A stretch of 64,000 bases of DNA from the NCBI RefSeq assembly GCF_934636665.1, contig NZ_CAKUAT010000006.1, positions 72,172 through 136,171 on the forward strand, in the 5' to 3' direction. This DNA is from an uncultured Senegalimassilia sp. GTDB lineage: Bacteria; Actinomycetota; Coriobacteriia; Coriobacteriales; Eggerthellaceae. Position numbers and translations under genes: made by a program. The notes under the pieces are model-generated. The model saw nothing but the letters and a program-made list of their open reading frames with translations, did not search any database and had not been told where the DNA came from. This document shows positions 21,929 through 31,924 of the stretch, one piece after another (positions within the stretch are counted from its first letter, which is position 1; each line of letters starts with the position of its first letter).

Positions 21929-24727
21929 GTGCAAAAGGTTGCGGGAAAAGAAGGCTTGTGGCGGCTTGAGCCGCACGAGAAGCTGTTGGGCGTGCGTTGC
22001 AAGGTTTTGCGCAACGCCGTGCCCGCGCTCGCCGACGGCACGGTTTTTTCCGGGGCGTTCGGTGTGGTGGGCGGTCGCGTGATGCGGCCGAAGCCGAAAA
22101 GCGGCGGCATGTACCTGGTGCATCTGGAAGGCGATTCCCCCAGCGACCAGGCTATGCGCATCGTGGCGTATCTGGACAGGTACGGGCGCGTGTTCGCCTG
22201 CGATGAGCCGCAGGTCGCCCCGCCGGCCCGCACGCCCGACATGGAGATCGCGCGATTCAACGATGTTGCCCAGGACGCGGTGAAAACCGCCGGGTACGTG
22301 TACGTGCGCGATGGCGAAGGCGATGCGGCGCGCTGCGTGGCGGCGTACAAGGGAACGGCCGATCTATACAAGGTATCCGACACGTGGTATCGCTTCGACG
22401 AGCGCAAGGCTATGACCTACAAGGAGTTCATGGCCCGTGCGTATTTCGCGTTGTGCTTCCGGCCGGCCATGGGCGCGCCGGCCGTTCCCAGCCGCGGCGT
22501 TATGGGCGTCTTCGACGCTTTGGGGCCCGAAAAACCGTTCGAGGCGCTGCGCGAGCTTGCGGGCCAGGTTCAGCGTGCGCTGTCAGACCCTCAGCTCGAG
22601 GCCCCCGGTGCCGTCAGGCTTCTGCTGGAGAACCTCGAGCAGGCGGGCCTGTTCGCCATCCATGAGCGCGGCGTTTCCGACGAAGCGGTGCGCCTGGTGC
22701 GCTCCACGAAGTACGCGCACTTGGCCTATCTGGTTCGCAACCAGGAGGATGCCGACATCTCCGATCGGGAGCTGTGGGGAATAGAGGCGGCGCTCAACCG
22801 CTTCATCCTTCTGTGCGAGCGCATGGGCGATCGCGCCGATGCCGCGGGGCTTGACGAGTGCCGCCAGGCCGATGCGCAGCTGTTCGTCGCGGTGGGCGAG
22901 CAGGACCTGGCAGGCGGCATGCCCGTTGGCGCCCCGTCCGGGCTCGAGGGCGGCGAATGGGGGATGCGCTGCCGTTTGGCGCTGGCTATCGAGCAGCTGC
23001 GCCTTCCCGTGCGCGTGGATGTGGAGCTGGCGGGCGATATCGGCGCCGGTCAGGCGGCTTTTTGCCTGACCATGCCGCCGGAGGGCATGGTGCCGGGTTC
23101 TGCGGACGGCGAAGAGGGGGCTGCGCTTCCCTACGTCATGTGCGTGGGCTTGCTGCTCGCCGACCACGCTTTCGCCGCCGAGCCGGGCATTGCCCAGGTG
23201 AAGCTGATGGCGTTCCCGCTGCCCGACCCGCAGGCGCCGCAGGATGCGCCTGCCGCAGGATCGCAGCAGCCCGTGCCCGCGGTGCTGGGCGCGCCCGCCG
23301 CGTCGGAGCAGTTGCGCGATTCTCGGGAAACGGCGCTGTTCGAGGTCGATGTGGACCGTGCGCTGTACGCTGAGCGCGGCGGTTTCAAGCAAGCTATCGC
23401 GGGTGATCCCCGTGAGCTGCTCGATGTCGCGGGAGCGCGTTATGACGTTGCCGACGCCCAGGTGCCGCGCCAGCGCGTGATGCACCCCGTGTTCGAGTCG
23501 TGGAGCGCTGATGACCAGGCAGGTGAGCTTCCGACGTGGGCGCAAGGGCCCTTGGGCGCAAAGTGCGAGCGCGATCTCGATATCGAATACGACACGGCGT
23601 ATCGCCGCATGGCCGAGGGCCTGGCGGATTCGCTTGTGGAAGCGCAGAGCGCCACCGAGGCCATCGCCGCCGTGCGCCGCGTGCAGTCCGCCGCGCTCGA
23701 AGCGAAGGACGAGCGCGCCGTCTCGGCCTGCACGCGCCTGATGGCCGCGCTTGCCGAGGGCTCCATCGACGCCGCCGATCAGAACGCGGTGGTGGGGCGC
23801 TTTTTGGGCGAGGACCGCTGCCTGGTGGCGCTCGGCCGCGCGCATTCGCTTGCCGAGACCGATCCCGCAGCTGCCGTGGAAGCGCTCATCGGCGCCATCG
23901 CCGAGGCTCAGCTGCTCGACGGCTTCGCCGACGGCTCCCAAGAGGTGTACCGTGCGTTCGACAGCTACAGCGCCAGGGTGCTGTACAACGTTTCTCGTGC
24001 AACGCAGCCGGTACCGATTGATGGCAATCCCGTCGACCCTGGTCAGGGGTCTGCAGCCGATCCGGCATCCGAAAGCGTCGCGGTCCCCGATGCCGTGGCC
24101 GACACCGGCAAGCGCGTGCGTGTGGTGCCCGACTCGTTCTACCTGTGCCACCTGGAGGTCACGCACTTGCTGGAGCGCTCGTTCGAGCGCGCCGACGAGG
24201 CGCTGCGCTACGGCCGCGCCGCCGTGGCCATGGGCCCGTCGTGCGCCATGGGCTATCGGGTGCTCGGGCGCGCCTATATGCTCCAAGGCGATATGGGCCG
24301 CGCCTTCGACGTGCTGCGCGTGGGCCTTCGCGTCTCCCTGCAGCCTACCGACATCGCGCTCATGTACTACCAGCTGGGATACGTGATGTGGAAGCGCGGC
24401 AGCGCCGACGCGGGCGTGGCATGCTATCTGAAAGCGGTCGAGGCATCGCCGTCCATCGCCATGCAGGCCACGGCCGAGCTGCGCGAGCTGGTGGCCGAGA
24501 CCGGCGCATCCATCCCGCCGGCAGGCGGCGTGGAGGCGGCCCTTGCCGCCGAGGGCATCCCTTGCGCGCCCGCGTCCGAGACGCTCGACGTCATCGATGC
24601 GGCCCTGTCCGCCGCCTGCGATGCCGGCCTTGCCAACGTGGCCCGCAGCCTGCTCGCCACGCGCCTGCGCCATCGTCCCGACGACGCGCTCATGGGCGTG
24701 CTGCGCAGCTTCGGCGAGCCTGCGTAA
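21929..24727 (+). CDS. Large TPR-containing protein of unknown function
   Basis: The 932-residue protein, probably cytoplasmic (no signal or membrane helix), has three parts. An N-terminal region of about 150 residues includes YLVHLEGDSPSDQAMRIVAY. A long middle region of alpha/beta character has a Pro/Ala/Gln-rich linker near residue 440. The C-terminal part contains tetratricopeptide-like helices (AMGYRVLGRAYMLQGDMGRA, then YYQLGYVMWKRGSADAGVACYL). GTG 21929 behind AAAGGATGG is the likely start; a TTG 18 bases upstream overlaps that site. It stands alone between the HIT gene and hisS. TPR units suggest a scaffold role, but no function can be assigned. Confidence 0.78.
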   Translation: MQKVAGKEGLWRLEPHEKLLGVRCKVLRNAVPALADGTVFSGAFGVVGGRVMRPKPKSGGMYLVHLEGDSPSDQAMRIVAYLDRYGRVFACDEPQVAPPARTPDMEIARFNDVAQDAVKTAGYVYVRDGEGDAARCVAAYKGTADLYKVSDTWYRFDERKAMTYKEFMARAYFALCFRPAMGAPAVPSRGVMGVFDALGPEKPFEALRELAGQVQRALSDPQLEAPGAVRLLLENLEQAGLFAIHERGVSDEAVRLVRSTKYAHLAYLVRNQEDADISDRELWGIEAALNRFILLCERMGDRADAAGLDECRQADAQLFVAVGEQDLAGGMPVGAPSGLEGGEWGMRCRLALAIEQLRLPVRVDVELAGDIGAGQAAFCLTMPPEGMVPGSADGEEGAALPYVMCVGLLLADHAFAAEPGIAQVKLMAFPLPDPQAPQDAPAAGSQQPVPAVLGAPAASEQLRDSRETALFEVDVDRALYAERGGFKQAIAGDPRELLDVAGARYDVADAQVPRQRVMHPVFESWSADDQAGELPTWAQGPLGAKCERDLDIEYDTAYRRMAEGLADSLVEAQSATEAIAAVRRVQSAALEAKDERAVSACTRLMAALAEGSIDAADQNAVVGRFLGEDRCLVALGRAHSLAETDPAAAVEALIGAIAEAQLLDGFADGSQEVYRAFDSYSARVLYNVSRATQPVPIDGNPVDPGQGSAADPASESVAVPDAVADTGKRVRVVPDSFYLCHLEVTHLLERSFERADEALRYGRAAVAMGPSCAMGYRVLGRAYMLQGDMGRAFDVLRVGLRVSLQPTDIALMYYQLGYVMWKRGSADAGVACYLKAVEASPSIAMQATAELRELVAETGASIPPAGGVEAALAAEGIPCAPASETLDVIDAALSAACDAGLANVARSLLATRLRHRPDDALMGVLRSFGEPA

Positions 24728-24939
24728 CGTCGCTCGCCGCCGCTTGCGCGCAACCGCCGTGTTTGCCGGCCGCTGTCTGCGGGCAATTGCCGCGCCCGCC
24801 GGCCGTTTCGCCGCGCTGATTGCGTGGGGCCGCGGCAGGCGGGCCGCCGTATGGCGGCGTCTGCGCTACAATGCAAGGGTTAACCGTTTTCAACCGTCCG
24901 TACCATCGGAACGTAAGCTATTGGAAGTAAGGAACCGTC

Positions 24940-26307
24940 ATGGCAATCAACTCCCCGGAGGGAACGCGCGATCTTCTGCCCGATGAGGCGAAGTTCTGGG
25001 CGCATTTCCGCGACACCGCGTTCGGCATCTTCGCCCGTTACGGCTATCAGCCCATCGAAACGCCGCTGTTCGAGCAGACCGACCTGTTCGTGCGCGGCAT
25101 CGGTCAGGCCACCGACGTGGTGTCCAAGGAGATGTTCACCGCCATTTCCGGCGAGAACTTCAAGCGCGTCATCGACGGCGGCACCATCAAGGCGAAAAGC
25201 CGTCTGAGCCTGCGCCCTGAGGGCACCGCGGGCGTGGTGCGCGCCGTGGTACAGCACGACCTGGTGCCGCAGGGCGCGGCTCCGGCCAAGCTCATGTATG
25301 CCGGCCCGATGTTCCGCGCCGAGCGTCCGCAGAAGGGCCGTCAGCGCATGTTCAACCAGGTGGGCATCGAGTGCCTGGGCGCGGAGGACCCCAGCGTCGA
25401 CGCCGAGGGCATCATCATGCTCATGCGCTTCTACGCAGCCATCGGCGTCCCCATGGACGCCACGCGCCTGCTGGTGAACTCCATGGGCTGCGAGCAGTGC
25501 CGCCCGAAGTACCGCGAGGCCGTGCGCGAGTACATGAACGCCCACGCCGAGCAGATGTGCGAGGAGTGCATGCGCCGCGCCGAGATCAACCCGTTGCGCG
25601 CCTTCGACTGCAAGAACCCCGGCTGCGCCGAGGTCATGGAGGGCGCCCCGAAGATCTCGGACTACCTGTGCGATGACTGTCGCGTACACTACCAGGCCGT
25701 GAAAACCTACCTGGACGGCGCGGGCATCTCCTATATCGAGGACCCCACGCTGGTACGCGGTCTCGATTACTACACGCGCACCGTGTTCGAGGTGCAGGTC
25801 GATCAGGGCATGGGCAGCCAAAACGCCATCGGCGGCGGCGGTCGCTACGACAAGCTGGCCGAGGAAGTGGGCGGTCGCCCCACGCCGGGCTTCGGCTTCG
25901 CGCTGGGCTACGAGCGCTGCGCGCTGGCCATCCAGGCGGCGGGCCAGGCGTTCCCGAGCGCCCAGCATTGCGACATCTTCGTGGCTTGCGTGGATGATTC
26001 CGTGCGCGCCGAGGCGTTCAGCTTGGTGCAGGCATGCCGCGATGCAGGCGTGGCCGCCGAGATGGATCACCAGCACCGCAGCCTGAAAAGCCAGTTCAAG
26101 CTGGCCGACAAGGTGGGCTCGCGCATGGTCGCCGTGCTCGGCCCCGACGAGCTGGCCGCAGGTCAGGTGAAGGTGCGCAATATGGCGACTCATCACGAGC
26201 GCCTGGTGAAGCTCGATCAGGCCAAAGCACTGCTGGCCCAGTTCGGCGGCGAGCCTTTCGGCGGAGCGCATGCCAGCATCGAGGACGTGTTCGCCGGCGA
26301 GGAATAA
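24940..26307 (+). CDS. hisS: Histidyl-tRNA synthetase
   Basis: This 455-residue class II synthetase shows motif 1 (GYQPIETPLFEQTDLF), motif 2 (MYAGPMFRAERPQKGR with FNQVGIECLG), the histidine-A region LVRGLDYYTRTVFEV, and motif 3 (FGFALGYERCALA), followed by a C-terminal anticodon-binding domain. It is slightly longer than the usual 420-430 residues, with a cysteine-rich insertion between motif 2 and the His-A loop (CEQCRPKYREA, CEECMRRAE, CKNPGCAEV, CDDC), which resembles a zinc-binding element. TACAAT at 24867-24872 is the probable -10. Confidence 0.95.
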   Translation: MAINSPEGTRDLLPDEAKFWAHFRDTAFGIFARYGYQPIETPLFEQTDLFVRGIGQATDVVSKEMFTAISGENFKRVIDGGTIKAKSRLSLRPEGTAGVVRAVVQHDLVPQGAAPAKLMYAGPMFRAERPQKGRQRMFNQVGIECLGAEDPSVDAEGIIMLMRFYAAIGVPMDATRLLVNSMGCEQCRPKYREAVREYMNAHAEQMCEECMRRAEINPLRAFDCKNPGCAEVMEGAPKISDYLCDDCRVHYQAVKTYLDGAGISYIEDPTLVRGLDYYTRTVFEVQVDQGMGSQNAIGGGGRYDKLAEEVGGRPTPGFGFALGYERCALAIQAAGQAFPSAQHCDIFVACVDDSVRAEAFSLVQACRDAGVAAEMDHQHRSLKSQFKLADKVGSRMVAVLGPDELAAGQVKVRNMATHHERLVKLDQAKALLAQFGGEPFGGAHASIEDVFAGEE

Positions 26308-26341
26308 CCCGCAATCGCCGCGCAGCCACGTGAACAGGGCA

Positions 26342-26429
26342 TGAACAGGGGACGGAGGTGTGTTCACCCGATCATCTCCTGGTCATTCCGAAGGCGTTTC
26401 CGGTGAACACACCTCCGTCCCCTGTTCAC
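26342..26429. repeat. Inverted pair of REP-like palindromes (REPIN-like)
   Basis: Copies at 26342-26367 and 26403-26429 are the same element as at 18080 and 18372, in opposite orientation, with a 35-base spacer; together they could fold into a stem of about 26 bp. A truncated third piece (GTGAACAGGG) lies just before at 26330-26339. The pair separates hisS from aspS. Confidence 0.87.
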
Positions 26430-26582
26430 CCCGCGGCGCTGCAACCATGGCATTTTCAAAGGAGCTGGAAGCCAGTATGGTTTCCGGCTCCTTTCGTGAT
26501 GTACAATGGCTAGGTTTGAGCAACAACCCGGGCCCGCGCTTGCGGCCGGGCGCCCATAAAGCATTGCAAGGAGCAAGAGAGA

Positions 26583-28370
<1,788 letters not shown>

Positions 28371-28529
28371 TAGGTTGCGCTGACCTAACGGCCAGCGCAA
28401 TTGCTCGACGCTGTGGGCCGCTGTGGCACCTCGCCTTCGCGTTCGCGCGAATCCGGGGCACCGCAGCGGCCTTCGCTGGCTTTTGCGCCACCTGTGATTC
28501 TTTTACTCTTCGTTCCTGAAAGGACCCTC

Positions 28530-29828
28530 ATGAAAGCTCAACGTCCGTATCCTCGCGCCACCATCACGCCGAAGGGCGAGCATGCGCTGGCCAAGGGGCA
28601 TCCGTGGGTGTACGAGGCCGAGGTGCTGTTCATGGAGGGTGCGCCGGGGCAGGGCGATGAGGTTGCAAACGGCAGCCTTATCGACGTGGTCAACCGCAAG
28701 GGGTCGTACCTGGGCACGGGCCTGCTGTCGAAAAGCAGCAAGATCCGCATCCGCCTTATCACGCGCAACGCCAACGATGCGTTCGACCGCGCGTTTTGGA
28801 AGCGCAAGGTGGCATGGGCGTGGGAGTACCGCAAAACCGTCATGGGCGAAGACGCCAGCTGCTGCCGCGTGCTGTTCTCGGAGGCAGACGGCTTTCCGGG
28901 CCTGGTGGTGGACCGCTTCAACGATGTGTTGGTCGCCGAAACGCTGTCCGTGGGCATGGAGCAGCTCAAGCCGGTGATCTTCCCGGTGCTGCTCGAGGTG
29001 CTCGCCGAGGACGGCGTGTCCATCCGCGGCCTGTACGAGCGCAACGACGTGGCCACCCGCAAGCTTGAAGGCCTTGAGCTCACCGCGGGCTGGTTCGCGG
29101 GCGCGGCCGACGAAGGCGGGCAAACGGGTCTTGACCCGCTGGCGCCGGGCGCGCCGGGTACCGAGGATTTCGGCCCCACCGCCACGCAGATCGTCGAAAA
29201 CGGCGTGCGCTACGAGGTGGATTTCGAGAACGGTCAGAAGACGGGCTTTTTCCTGGATCAGAAGTACAACCGTCGCGCGGTGGCCAAGCTTGCCGCGGGA
29301 AAGCGCGTGCTCGACTGCTTCACGCATACGGGCAGCTTCGCGCTCAACGCCGCCCATGGCGGCGCGGCGTATGTGAGCGCCGTGGACATCTCCGAGCTCG
29401 CCGTGGCGCAGGCGCGCAAGAACGCCCAGCTCAATGGCCTGGAGGAGCGCATGGACTTCACGGCCACGAACGTGTTCGACCTGCTTCCGGCTCTTGAGGC
29501 CGCGCATGACCGCACGTACGATTTCATCGTGCTCGACCCGCCGGCGTTCACGAAGAGCCGCAAAACCATCCAAAGCGCATCGCGCGGCTACAAGGAGATC
29601 AACTATCGCGCCATGAAGCTGCTGCCGCGCGGCGGGTATCTGGCCACCTGCAGCTGCAGCCACTTCATGGACACCGAGCGCTTCAAGCATGTGGTGGCCA
29701 GCGCCGCGCACGATGCGGGCGTGCAGCTGCGCCAGATCGAGGAGCGTCAGCAGGCGCCCGATCACCCCATCGTCTGGGGCGTCCCCGAAACCGACTACCT
29801 GAAGTTCTTCATCTTCCAGGTGGTGTAA
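28530..29828 (+). CDS. RlmI-type 23S rRNA (cytosine-C5) methyltransferase
   Basis: The 432-residue protein has an N-terminal PUA domain (HALAKGHPWVYEAEV), a RlmI-like central domain, and a Rossmann SAM-methyltransferase domain with GKRVLDCFTHTGSFALNAA (SAM loop), AVDISELAVAQARKNA, VLDPPAFTKS, and the catalytic cysteine region TCSCSHFM. The best-known member methylates C1962 of 23S rRNA. Residues 215-230 hold a short Gly/Pro-rich insertion (GGQTGLDPLAPGAPGTED). ATG 28530 follows GAAAGG. A hairpin at 28375-28400 lies in the gap after aspS. Confidence 0.9.
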   Translation: MKAQRPYPRATITPKGEHALAKGHPWVYEAEVLFMEGAPGQGDEVANGSLIDVVNRKGSYLGTGLLSKSSKIRIRLITRNANDAFDRAFWKRKVAWAWEYRKTVMGEDASCCRVLFSEADGFPGLVVDRFNDVLVAETLSVGMEQLKPVIFPVLLEVLAEDGVSIRGLYERNDVATRKLEGLELTAGWFAGAADEGGQTGLDPLAPGAPGTEDFGPTATQIVENGVRYEVDFENGQKTGFFLDQKYNRRAVAKLAAGKRVLDCFTHTGSFALNAAHGGAAYVSAVDISELAVAQARKNAQLNGLEERMDFTATNVFDLLPALEAAHDRTYDFIVLDPPAFTKSRKTIQSASRGYKEINYRAMKLLPRGGYLATCSCSHFMDTERFKHVVASAAHDAGVQLRQIEERQQAPDHPIVWGVPETDYLKFFIFQVV

Positions 29829-29832
29829 CGCA

Positions 29833-29866
29833 AACGGGCGCGGCATGATGCCGCGCCCGTTTTTTT
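29833..29866 (+). terminator. Rho-independent terminator
   Basis: An 11-bp stem AACGGGCGCGG with its complement (extendable through CAT/ATG) and a run of seven T, five bases after the methyltransferase stop. Confidence 0.9.
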
Positions 29867-30144
29867 GCCGTTGCGCAAAAGCCGCTCAAAAAAACCGCTC
29901 GCAATCCATATCGAGCCGTTTTGGCAGCTTTCCTAGGAAATACGCAGGTGGGTAGTAATCTACGTTCCCCAAACACAGCGGGATTCTGGTATTCTGCAAT
30001 CGACCGTTTTGCAACGAACGAGGATAAGTATCCACAAAATGGTCCAATGTTGATTAACGCATAAAGCTATCGCTGCAGCGATCACGCTAAGACGAACAAG
30101 GGCCGCCGGATGTCGGCGAGTAACCAGGAAACGAGGGGTATAAG

Positions 30145-30783
30145 GTGTCAGACCCGATTGCGCCGAAGGGCGAAACGACGGCAAAAGACCTGCGCAGGTC
30201 CACCGATCGCCGCGTGGTGCGCACGCGCAAGGCCATCCGCGAGGCGTTCTTCAAGCTGATGGAGAACCAGGACTACCACAAGATCACCATCGCCTCCGTG
30301 GCGCGCGAGGCCGATATCGACCGCAAGACGTTCTACCTGCACTATCGCTCGGTAAGCGACCTGGTGGACGAGGTCATCCGCGACGAGGCCCAGAAGATCG
30401 TCGCCAGCTGCCGCGAGGCGCTGCGCTCGGATGGTGACAAGGGGCTTGATGTGAGCAAGCTGTTCCAAAGCATCAGCCTGGCCTTGGCCCCTGATATGAC
30501 GCGCAGCAAGCGAGTCTTGCAGCATGTGTCGCTGCAAGACGTGCTCGACCGCCTGGAGGCAAGCTTGGTCGATGTGCTCATGGAGGACAACGTGCTTGGC
30601 CTGCGCCGAGACGATCCGTACGTGCCCTACATCGTGTCGTTTTTCTGCGCGGGCCTGGTGGCGGTGTACCGCCGTTGGCTCATCACCGATTCCGAGATCC
30701 CGCTCGAAAGCCTTGCCGGGGTGACCAGCGCGTGTTTGTTCGACGGCCTCAACGGCGTGCTGCCAAGCGTCAAGCCGGCGTAA
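30145..30783 (+). CDS. TetR/AcrR-family transcriptional regulator
   Basis: The 212-residue protein has a TetR helix-turn-helix near the N-terminus: TRKAIREAFFKLMENQDY, ITIASVAREADIDRKTFYLHY. The C-terminal ligand domain has the look of the TetR_C_8 class (PYIVSFFCAGLVAVYRRWL). GTG 30145 follows GAGGGG. The 316 bases upstream hold a terminator and an AT-richer stretch (29960-30110) that probably carries the promoter and operator, although no clear palindrome was identified. No efflux gene is adjacent. The ligand is unknown. Confidence 0.9.
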   Translation: MSDPIAPKGETTAKDLRRSTDRRVVRTRKAIREAFFKLMENQDYHKITIASVAREADIDRKTFYLHYRSVSDLVDEVIRDEAQKIVASCREALRSDGDKGLDVSKLFQSISLALAPDMTRSKRVLQHVSLQDVLDRLEASLVDVLMEDNVLGLRRDDPYVPYIVSFFCAGLVAVYRRWLITDSEIPLESLAGVTSACLFDGLNGVLPSVKPA

Positions 30784-30865
30784 AGCGCCTGTGTGCATTT
30801 GGTAACGCTTGCGCCCTGCGCCCGCAGCGGGAGCGGGGCGCCGGTATACTATGCCGAGTCGAAAC

Positions 30866-30979
30866 GAGCATCTTATATGGGTCGGGGCGGCGCCAAGTTC
30901 CGAACCTGGTCAGGTCCGGGAGGAAGCAGCCATAAGGGGCCTCTGACGAGCGCCCTGTCCCATATAGGATGCTCTTTTT
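30866..30979 (+). ncRNA. ffs: Signal recognition particle RNA (4.5S, small bacterial type)
   Basis: The conserved SRP tip sequence is present: AGTTCCGAACCTGGTCAGG, TCCGGGAGGAAGCAGCC, TAAGGGG. The ends pair through a 16-base stem (GAGCATCTTATATGGG with CCCATATAGGATGCTC, one mismatch), and the 3' end runs into TTTTT. TATACT at 30845-30850 is the -10. It is the short Alu-less form that binds Ffh. Confidence 0.95.
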
Positions 30980-31050
30980 GCGCCCAAAAACACAGGGGCT
31001 GCACCCCGGATGCGTGCAAACCGGGGCGAAACGGCGTTGGAAAGGCATAT

Positions 31051-31710
31051 ATGGGTATCATCGATTTCTTCCTCAACCTGTTAAGCGACCCGCGCGGCGC
31101 CATCGCCGGATGGATCATCACGCTGGGTGCGGTGTGGGTGTACACGCCGCTGTTCTTGATCGTGTTCGTGGAAACGGGCCTGGTGTTCTTCCCGTTCCTT
31201 CCCGGTGACTCGCTGCTGTTCGCGGCCGGCGTCTTCTCGGCCGATGGAGGCGGGCTGCACCTGGGCGCCACGCTGCTGGTGTTCTATGCCGCGGCCATCT
31301 TGGGCAACACCTCCAATTACTGGATAGCGCGCTTCTTCGGTAAGCGCATCATCGACTCCGGCAAGGTGAAGGCGCTCACGCCCGAGCGCATGGCCAAGCT
31401 CGATAGCTTCTTCGAGAAGTACGGCGGGCTCACCATCGTCATCACGCGCTTCATGCCCTTCTTCCGCACGTTCGCCCCGTTCATCGCCGGTACCGGGCAC
31501 ATGAACTTCGCGAAGTTCACGATGTTCAACGCCATCGGCGGCGTCTCCTGGGTCAGCTTGTTCGTGCTGGTGGGCTATTTCTTCGGCGGCGTGCCGTTCG
31601 TGCAGGAGCACTTCGAGGTCATCGTGCTCGGTATCGTGGCCGTGTCGGTCGCTCCGGCGGTCATCGGCGCGGTGAAGGCGGCTCTGAACGGCCGCAAGAA
31701 GAAGGCGTAG
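31051..31710 (+). CDS. DedA-family membrane protein
   Basis: The 219-residue integral membrane protein carries DedA/SNARE-associated motifs: ETGLVFFPFLPGDSLLFAAG, GNTSNYWIARFFGKR, FFEKYGGLTIVITRFMPFFRTFAPFIAG and FNAIGGVSWVSLFVLVGYFFG. DedA proteins are lipid scramblase-like or transporter proteins, some flipping undecaprenyl phosphate. ATG 31051 is the correct start; an upstream in-frame extension would run through the SRP RNA gene. It probably has four to five membrane segments. A basic C-terminus (GRKKKA) supports a cytosolic C-terminus. Confidence 0.93.
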   Translation: MGIIDFFLNLLSDPRGAIAGWIITLGAVWVYTPLFLIVFVETGLVFFPFLPGDSLLFAAGVFSADGGGLHLGATLLVFYAAAILGNTSNYWIARFFGKRIIDSGKVKALTPERMAKLDSFFEKYGGLTIVITRFMPFFRTFAPFIAGTGHMNFAKFTMFNAIGGVSWVSLFVLVGYFFGGVPFVQEHFEVIVLGIVAVSVAPAVIGAVKAALNGRKKKA

Positions 31711-31924
31711 CGCGGCATTCGCGCCTATTCGCGGGAATCTTCGGCGGCGCATCCGTTGCAGGGTGCGCCGAGATGCGCCCGGGGCTTGCAGGCTCCGGGC
31801 GTTTTTCGTGTTCGGCGGCGTCTGGCACGCGGCCGCAATGGGATGCCCGTATAATGGTGGCAGACCACAACGCCCGGGCTTCCCGGGCTTTCGCATATCC
31901 GCACGCAGGGCAAGGAGCAACCAT

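Noticed and set aside
30793..31050. N-terminal extension of the DedA gene
   Set aside because: It would be translated through the SRP RNA gene and its terminator; ATG 31051 matches the family start.
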